Origin: Pragia fontium DSM 5563 = ATCC 49100
GTDB lineage: Bacteria > Pseudomonadota > Gammaproteobacteria > Enterobacterales > Enterobacteriaceae
Direction of reading: 5' to 3'
NCBI RefSeq assembly: GCF_900112475.1
Contig: NZ_FOLW01000006.1
Location: 1 to 64,000, forward strand
DNA: 64,000 bases
Shown here: piece by piece, positions 58,180 through 64,000 of the stretch
Layout of the letters: each line of letters starts with the position of its first letter
How positions within the stretch are numbered: the stretch's first letter is position 1
The notes under the pieces: generated by a model
The model's input: the letters and a program-made list of their open reading frames with translations, nothing else
Databases searched by the model: none
What the model was told of the DNA's origin: nothing
Position numbers and translations under genes: made by a program

Positions 58180-59883
58180 ATGGCATCGATAGCATTAAAA
58201 CCAATTAATGAAATTGCCCAGCAGTACGGCATCGCGCAGCAATATCTTATTCCATATGGCTCCAGTATAGCGAAAATCGACCCGATACTGATTAATCCTG
58301 ATGCTGCCAAAGGTAAATTGGTACTGGTTTCCAGTATTACCCCAACGCCGTTGGGAGAAGGTAAAACGGTAACCACTATTGGTTTGAGTCAGGGGTTTAA
58401 CTTTATTGGTAAACCCTGTATCGCCTGTATCCGTCAACCGAGCTTAGGGCCGGTATTCGGTGTAAAAGGCGGCGCAGCCGGTGGCGGTAAAGCTCAAGTT
58501 TTACCTATGGAAAAACTCAACCTGCATCTGACCGGTGATATTCATGCGATTACCGCGGCACATAATCTAGCCGCCGCGGCTTTAGATGCGCGTTTATACC
58601 ATGAACAACGTTTAGGTGATCAATTCACGCCACAGACGGGTTTGCCAAGATTAAATATCGATATCAACCATATTTTATGGAAAAGAGTGGTTGACCATAA
58701 CGATCGTGCTCTGCGTCATATTACTGTGGGTGTTGGTGGTGGCGTTAACGGTGTCGAACGTGCTGATGGCTATGATATCACTGCCGCATCAGAACTGATG
58801 GCCATTCTGGCGTTATCTGACGATCTCAAAGATATGCGTCAACGCATCAGCCATATTATTTTAGCTCATGATATTCATGGCGCCCCTATTACCGCAGAGC
58901 AGCTTGAAGTTGCCGGGGCCATGACAGTATTGATGAAAGATGCTATTCAACCTACCCTAATGCAAACCAGTGAGAACACGCCTGTTCTGATTCATGCTGG
59001 TCCATTTGCTAACATTGCACACGGTAACTCTTCCGTTATTGCTGACAGAATAGCTCTGCAACAGGCTGATTATGTGATTACCGAAGCGGGTTTTGGCTCT
59101 GATATGGGGATGGAGAAATTCTTCAATATCAAATACCGCCAGTCTGGTATTAAACCTTCCTGCGTAGTTTTAGTCGCTACCTTACGCAGCTTGAAAACCA
59201 ATAGCGGTAAATTTGATATCAAACCAGGTCAGCCTTTACCGCCAGAAATTGCCGAGAGCAACGTTGAATTGCTGGCGTTAGGCTGCCAGAACTTAAGCTG
59301 GCACATAGCCAATGCCAAACGTTATGGCTTACCGGTAATTGTGGCCATTAACCGTTTCCCTACTGATTCAACTGAAGAGTTGGACTATTTACGCCAGTAT
59401 GCCTTGTCCTGTGGAGCTGAAGGCGTAGAGATCAGCGACGCGTTCAGCGCAGGTGGAGCGGGTACCGCTAAACTGGCGCAAGCTGTTATGGCGGCTTGTG
59501 AAAAACCAAGTGATGTTAACCTGCTCTATCCTGATGAAGTATCCCTGATCGAAAAAGTTGAGGCACTAGTCAATACCTATGGTGCCAAGCAAGCTATTTT
59601 GACGAAACAAGCAACTGAGCAGTTATCCGCTCTGGAAAAAGCCGGATTTGGCCATTTACCCCTGTGTATTGCCAAAACTCCGCTCTCGATTAGTGCCGAT
59701 CCGGCATTAAAAAATGTACCAAAAGATTTCACCGTCACGATTTCATCATTCAAGGTTTCTGCCGGTGCTGGTTTTATTCGAGCCTATGCAGGTAACATTA
59801 TGACCATGCCAGGACTGGGAACCTTACCGGCTTATCGTCATATTGATATTGATGATGCTGGCAATATTGTCGGTCTGAGTTAG
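58180..59883 (+). CDS. fhs: Formate-tetrahydrofolate ligase
   Basis: 567 residues (family 550-560). P-loop [57 protein letters not shown] and [19 protein letters not shown] are signature blocks. It makes 10-formyl-THF from formate, THF and ATP. Many enterobacteria lack it and rely on FolD alone. Single gene, 112 bp before rsxA; ATG preceded by a weak GTAGAG. Confidence 0.95.
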   Translation: MASIALKPINEIAQQYGIAQQYLIPYGSSIAKIDPILINPDAAKGKLVLVSSITPTPLGEGKTVTTIGLSQGFNFIGKPCIACIRQPSLGPVFGVKGGAAGGGKAQVLPMEKLNLHLTGDIHAITAAHNLAAAALDARLYHEQRLGDQFTPQTGLPRLNIDINHILWKRVVDHNDRALRHITVGVGGGVNGVERADGYDITAASELMAILALSDDLKDMRQRISHIILAHDIHGAPITAEQLEVAGAMTVLMKDAIQPTLMQTSENTPVLIHAGPFANIAHGNSSVIADRIALQQADYVITEAGFGSDMGMEKFFNIKYRQSGIKPSCVVLVATLRSLKTNSGKFDIKPGQPLPPEIAESNVELLALGCQNLSWHIANAKRYGLPVIVAINRFPTDSTEELDYLRQYALSCGAEGVEISDAFSAGGAGTAKLAQAVMAACEKPSDVNLLYPDEVSLIEKVEALVNTYGAKQAILTKQATEQLSALEKAGFGHLPLCIAKTPLSISADPALKNVPKDFTVTISSFKVSAGAGFIRAYAGNIMTMPGLGTLPAYRHIDIDDAGNIVGLS

Positions 59884-59995
59884 GTAGGTGATTTAACTCT
59901 ATTGAGGTAAATACCAATAACCCTACATTTACAGTGTTGTGATTAAGCCGCCAATTATTGATAATATGGCGGCTTCTTTTCTTTTAGGCAAAACG

Positions 59996-60577
59996 ATGAG
60001 CGATTATTTATTGCTTTTTGTCGGCACGGTTTTTGTTAATAATTTCGTCTTGGTTAAGTTTTTAGGTTTGTGCCCTTTTATGGGGGTATCTAAAAAACTT
60101 GAAACCGCTATCGGAATGGGATTAGCAACAACATTTGTGCTGACCCTCGCGTCAATCTGCGCGTGGTTAGTTGAAAATTATATTTTACAACCGCTAGGGC
60201 TGAGCTATCTGCGCACGCTGGCGTTTATTTTTGTTATTGCTGTTGTGGTTCAGTTCACAGAGTTAGTCGTGCGTAAAACCAGCCCGGTTCTCTATCGTTT
60301 ACTGGGTATTTTCTTACCACTAATTACCACCAACTGTGCGGTATTGGGTGTCGCTTTGTTGAACGTGAACCAGTCACATAATTTTATGCAATCGACTATT
60401 TATGGTTTTAGTGCTGCGGTAGGTTTTTCATTTGTGATGGTTTTATTTGCCGCTATCCGTGAACGTTTAGCTTCCGCTGACGTGCCCGCACCGTTTAAGG
60501 GCTCATCTATAGCTCTGATTACGGCAGGATTAATGTCGCTGGCATTTATGGGTTTCACCGGATTGGTAAGGTTCTAA
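59996..60577 (+). CDS. rsxA: Electron transport complex subunit RsxA
   Basis: 193 residues from ATG 59996 ([20 protein letters not shown]); the open frame upstream is not homologous. Six membrane helices with [15 protein letters not shown] and [16 protein letters not shown], whose Cys residues hold the membrane [2Fe-2S] cluster shared with RsxE. Part of the Rnf-like complex that keeps SoxR reduced. Its stop shares a base with the rsxB ATG. Confidence 0.95.
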   Translation: MSDYLLLFVGTVFVNNFVLVKFLGLCPFMGVSKKLETAIGMGLATTFVLTLASICAWLVENYILQPLGLSYLRTLAFIFVIAVVVQFTELVVRKTSPVLYRLLGIFLPLITTNCAVLGVALLNVNQSHNFMQSTIYGFSAAVGFSFVMVLFAAIRERLASADVPAPFKGSSIALITAGLMSLAFMGFTGLVRF

Positions 60578-61155
60578 TGTTTTCTCTGTGGTCCAGTATT
60601 ATTGTTCTGACGCTACTTGCCTTAGTGTGCGGCGCTATTTTGGGTTTTGCCGCGCGCCGTTTTCAGGTAGATGCCGATCCGATCGTGGATAAAGTCGAAG
60701 CGCTATTGCCACAAAGCCAATGTGGGCAGTGCGGCTATCCTGGTTGTCGTCCTTATGCCGAAGCCGTGGCGAATGACGGTGAAATGATCAATAAATGTGC
60801 GCCCGGTGGCGAAAACGTGATGTTAAAGCTGGCGGATACGTTGGGTATTGAGCCTCAGCCTCTTGACGTAACCACCATGGAAACCAATCCACCTCGCAAA
60901 ATCGCCTTTATCGATGAAAGCAACTGTATTGGCTGTACCAAGTGTATTCAGGCGTGCCCGGTTGATGCGATTGTCGGTTCAACCCGAGCCATGCATACGG
61001 TCATTATCGATCTCTGTACCGGATGCGATCTTTGCGTTGCTCCCTGCCCAACCGATTGTATAGAAATGCGCCCCATTGAACCTACTACGGCTAACTGGAA
61101 ATGGGACTTACAGTCTATTCCAGTAAAAAATATTGAGACAAATTCACATGTTTGA
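60577..61155 (+). CDS. rsxB: Electron transport complex subunit RsxB
   Basis: 192 residues. One N-terminal membrane helix, a four-Cys cluster motif [20 protein letters not shown], then two ferredoxin clusters ([16 protein letters not shown] and [16 protein letters not shown]). It passes electrons in the Rsx complex. It overlaps rsxC by 8 bases. Confidence 0.95.
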   Translation: MFSLWSSIIVLTLLALVCGAILGFAARRFQVDADPIVDKVEALLPQSQCGQCGYPGCRPYAEAVANDGEMINKCAPGGENVMLKLADTLGIEPQPLDVTTMETNPPRKIAFIDESNCIGCTKCIQACPVDAIVGSTRAMHTVIIDLCTGCDLCVAPCPTDCIEMRPIEPTTANWKWDLQSIPVKNIETNSHV

Positions 61156-63304
61156 TCTGTTTGCTAAATTTAGAAAAACCAAAGTTTGGGATTTCAATGG
61201 CGGCATTCATCCTCCAGAGATGAAGGATCAAACACGTCTGATACCCATTAAACGCTTTGGTTTACCGAGCCAGCTGATTATTCCACTGCAGCAACATCTT
61301 GGACCATCAGGCGAGCTATTAGTAAAAAAAGGCGACTATGTCCTTAAAGGGCAGCCGTTAACCGTTGGTAAAAACAGAACACTTCCGGTACATGCCTCTA
61401 CGTCTGGCGTGATTACTGATATTGGTGCTTATCCCAGTACTCATCCATCCGCCATACCCGAACGTTGCATTTCCCTAAAGCCAGATGGTCTGGACACGTG
61501 GTTTGATCGCTGTCCATTAGCTGACTACCAGAATTATTCGCCAGAACAGTTAATTGCCCATATTCATCAGGCCGGCATAGCGGGATTAGGTGGTGCGGTA
61601 TTCCCTACCGCCAGCAAAATTAACGGCGCGCTTAGTCGCATTCATACCCTGATTATCAATGGCGCAGAATGCGAACCCTACATCACTGCCGATGATCGTC
61701 TGATGCAAGAGTACGCTGACGAGTTGCTTACCGGATGTGAAATTTTACGTCATATCCTGAAGCCCAGCGAAATCCTGATTGGTATTGAAGACAATAAACC
61801 AGAAGCTATCGCTAGCTTAAATAAAGCGTTACAACGTAACGAAAACCACAATATCTCAGTCCGGGTGATTCCAACTAAATACCCGTCTGGTGGTGCCAAA
61901 CAGCTAACTAAGATTTTAACCGGCCGGGAAGTCCCGCACGGTGGTCGGTCGTCAGACATTGGCGTTTTAATGCAAAATGTAGGCACGGTTTTAGCTATTA
62001 AACGCGCGGTGATTGACGGTGAACCGCTAATTGAACGTATTGTGACATTAACTGGCGATGCTATTGCAGATAAAGGTAATGTTTGGGCTTTACTGGGCAC
62101 ACCGATTTCCGAATTACTTTATCAGGCAGGTTATCAGCCCCAACCACAACCAATGGTTATTATGGGCGGCCCGTTAATGGGATTTGCCCTGCCGGACCTC
62201 AATGTTCCAGTCATCAAGATGAGTAACTGCCTCATTGCGCCTTCAGAGACAGAAATTGCGCCGCCGGAACCAGAACAGTCATGTATCCGCTGTACTCAGT
62301 GTGCTGATGCGTGCCCTGCCGGACTGTTACCTCAACAACTCTACTGGTTTAGCCGCGGTAAAGAACATGAAAAAGCGCGTAACTACAATCTGTTTGACTG
62401 TATTGAATGCGGCGCTTGCGCTTATGTTTGCCCAAGCAATATTCCACTGGTGCAGTATTACCGTCAAGAAAAAGCCGAAATTAGGGAGCAGGACGAACAG
62501 GCGGAACTGGCCCGTATCGCAAAAATACGTTTTGACGCGAAACAAGCGCGGATGGAAAGAGAAAAGCAGGCGCGCATGCAACGCCATAAGCGAGCAGAAA
62601 CCAAGCTGGACGCTGACGATAACCAAATGATTCAATCGGCGCTTGAGCGCGTTAAAAGTAAAAAAGCGGCGGATAAATCCGAAGAAGCTCTACAACCAAC
62701 GATTAAATCAATCAATGGGGAAGTTTTACCTGATAACCGTGCAGCAATTGCCGCCCGACAAGCCAGAAAAGCTCAGCGCCAAAATCAAGTAGAACAAAGC
62801 AATCTATCGGTAACGTCTGAAACGCCATCGTCTACAGAATCCGATCCGCGCAAAGCCGCTCTGGCAGCCGCGATTGCCAGAGCCAAAGCTAAAAAAGAAC
62901 AGCAAAAGCGGGAAAGTCAAAGCAACACTGATACGGCAATATCCACAGATAGTCAGGAAGCCTCAGCCGAAATCATTGACGATCGTAAGTCTGCCGTTGC
63001 CGCCGCCATTGCCCGAGCTAAAGCGCGTAAAGAGCAGCAAAAACAGGCACCGGATACAACACCGCAGTCGACTGCACCCAGCGATGATCGTCGTAAAGCC
63101 GCTGTTGCAGAGGCGATTGCTCGTGCTCAGGCACGTAAACAACAACGACAATCTCCAGAGCCACAAAAAACGGTTACCACTGTTGAAACACAAAACCAGA
63201 CGGATGATGATGAACGCAAAGCTGCCGTTGCTGAAGCTATTGCCAGAGTGAAAGCCCGTAAAGCACAGCAAAAAGCGCTGTTAACTACATCAGGTAAAGA
63301 ATAA
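61148..63304 (+). CDS. rsxC: Electron transport complex subunit RsxC
   Basis: 718 residues from ATG 61148 ([20 protein letters not shown]). The NADH/FMN domain has [27 protein letters not shown] and [14 protein letters not shown]; two ferredoxin motifs follow at about 380-430 ([15 protein letters not shown] and [15 protein letters not shown]). The last 250 residues are a charged, repetitive helical tail. It is the NAD(H) entry subunit. It lies directly before rsxD, with no gap. Confidence 0.95.
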   Translation: MFDLFAKFRKTKVWDFNGGIHPPEMKDQTRLIPIKRFGLPSQLIIPLQQHLGPSGELLVKKGDYVLKGQPLTVGKNRTLPVHASTSGVITDIGAYPSTHPSAIPERCISLKPDGLDTWFDRCPLADYQNYSPEQLIAHIHQAGIAGLGGAVFPTASKINGALSRIHTLIINGAECEPYITADDRLMQEYADELLTGCEILRHILKPSEILIGIEDNKPEAIASLNKALQRNENHNISVRVIPTKYPSGGAKQLTKILTGREVPHGGRSSDIGVLMQNVGTVLAIKRAVIDGEPLIERIVTLTGDAIADKGNVWALLGTPISELLYQAGYQPQPQPMVIMGGPLMGFALPDLNVPVIKMSNCLIAPSETEIAPPEPEQSCIRCTQCADACPAGLLPQQLYWFSRGKEHEKARNYNLFDCIECGACAYVCPSNIPLVQYYRQEKAEIREQDEQAELARIAKIRFDAKQARMEREKQARMQRHKRAETKLDADDNQMIQSALERVKSKKAADKSEEALQPTIKSINGEVLPDNRAAIAARQARKAQRQNQVEQSNLSVTSETPSSTESDPRKAALAAAIARAKAKKEQQKRESQSNTDTAISTDSQEASAEIIDDRKSAVAAAIARAKARKEQQKQAPDTTPQSTAPSDDRRKAAVAEAIARAQARKQQRQSPEPQKTVTTVETQNQTDDDERKAAVAEAIARVKARKAQQKALLTTSGKE
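62843..63276 (+). repeat. Four tandem Ala/Lys/Arg-rich repeats in the RsxC tail
   Basis: The unit D[20 protein letters not shown] occurs at 62843, 62978, 63083 and 63203, joined by variable Gln/Ser/Thr/Glu-rich linkers. The same unit is present in variable number in E. coli RsxC. Confidence 0.85.
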
Positions 63305-64000
63305 ATGTCATTTCGCATAACCAGCTCGCCCTTTTCTCATAGCCAGCAATCTACCCAAAGGCTAATGTTGCTTGTTGTTCTGGCTTGTCTGCCGGGGATC
63401 GCGGCTCAATGGTACTTTTTTGGTTATGGTAATTTGATTCAGATAGCGTTAGCGATAATTGTCGCGCTTCTGTCAGAAGGTCTGGTCCTCAAGCTACGCC
63501 ATATTCCTGTAATACCAAGACTAGCTGACAACTCAGCACTATTAACCGCCCTGCTATTAGGAATCAGTATTCCTCCTCTGGCGCCTTGGTGGATTATCGT
63601 TATTGGCACTTTCTCTGCCATTGTTATCGCTAAACAGCTCTATGGCGGTCTGGGTCAAAACCCATTTAATCCAGCCATGGTTGGTTACGTTATTCTTTTG
63701 ATCTCTTTTCCGATCCAAATGAGCAGTTGGCTACCACCGGAGCCGCTTCAGGCAACCCATATTGGTTTTATTGATACGCTGAGCATCATATTTACTGGAC
63801 ACAGCCAAAGTGGTGATGATGTCTTTAAATTGATGCTGGGTATCGACGGTGTCAGTCAGGCCACTCCACTTGATACGCTGAAAACTGGATTACGTAGCGG
63901 GCATACGATGGCGGAAATACTCAGCCAACCTATTTATGACAGCTTGGCTGGGATCGGTTGGCAATGGGTCAATGCAGGCTTTCTGCTTGGTGGGCTATAT
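63305..64000 (+). CDS. rsxD: Electron transport complex subunit RsxD (cut by window end)
   Basis: 232 codons visible from ATG 63305, the base after the rsxC stop. [20 protein letters not shown] leads into membrane helices, with [20 protein letters not shown] and [16 protein letters not shown]. The motif [10 protein letters not shown] contains the Thr to which FMN is covalently bound in RnfD/RsxD. The rest, and presumably rsxG, rsxE and nth, lie past the window. Confidence 0.93.
   Translation, partial: MSFRITSSPFSHSQQSTQRLMLLVVLACLPGIAAQWYFFGYGNLIQIALAIIVALLSEGLVLKLRHIPVIPRLADNSALLTALLLGISIPPLAPWWIIVIGTFSAIVIAKQLYGGLGQNPFNPAMVGYVILLISFPIQMSSWLPPEPLQATHIGFIDTLSIIFTGHSQSGDDVFKLMLGIDGVSQATPLDTLKTGLRSGHTMAEILSQPIYDSLAGIGWQWVNAGFLLGGLY

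Overview
The window is a chromosomal segment of a gamma-proteobacterium of the order Enterobacterales. Nearly every conserved gene has a close Escherichia coli counterpart, but the moderate-to-low G+C, the presence of fhs and metY, an unusually short Lpp and a changed gene order point away from E. coli itself. A Budviciaceae-like lineage (Budvicia, Pragia, Limnobaculum) is my inference and is not proven by the sequence.

The segment is the replication terminus. A 28-bp sequence at 4397-4424 is, base for base, the reverse complement of the E. coli dif site. Four perfect matches to the MatP-binding matS consensus lie at 9773, 13581, 18323 and 47192. The conserved blocks (ydfG; bioD2-mlc-ynfM; fumC; ydgA; mdtK/ribE; two tRNA-Val; pykF-lpp-ldtE; tpx-tyrR; ycjXF; psp; sap; fabI; rnb; sdaA; rsx) are also terminus-proximal genes in E. 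coli.

Layout. 1-5.7 kb is an AT-rich accessory zone: the end of an IS200-type element, a small secreted protein, a decayed autotransporter, an invasin/intimin-type inverse autotransporter, then dif followed by three dif-like sequences, each sitting at the 3' end of a small open frame (the most unusual structure in the window). 5.7-13.6 kb holds an MBL-fold protein lacking its zinc ligands, a GNAT protein, the cystine carrier TcyP, a DUF1161 protein and a four-gene OsmU-type osmoprotectant ABC transporter bracketed by two matS sites sharing 20 identical bases. 13.6-24.5 kb is metabolic and regulatory: YdfG, BioD2, Mlc, YnfM, FumC, YdgA, AegA, riboflavin synthase. 24.7-30.2 kb: MdtK, two tRNA-Val(GAC), PykF with a Cra-type operator, a short Lpp, and an L,D-transpeptidase of the type that attaches Lpp to peptidoglycan.

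30.5-39.6 kb: Tpx, TyrR, a MetY-like PLP enzyme with a TyrR box between it and tyrR, then a minus-strand run pspA-pspB-pspC-pspD-ycjX-ycjF opposite pspF with a sigma-54 promoter between them. 39.8-45.1 kb is the translationally coupled sapABCDF operon, followed by fabI, ppnP and rnb. 48.8-57.4 kb holds small regulators (Arc-like, three cold-shock proteins), a YgjP-type peptidase, YoaH, NudL, SdaA, a YbdG mechanosensitive channel, RlmA and a cold-type lipid A acyltransferase. 57.6-64 kb: a YfeH-type transporter remnant, formate-tetrahydrofolate ligase, and rsxABCD, with rsxD cut by the window end. No rRNA gene, CRISPR array or intact prophage was seen.
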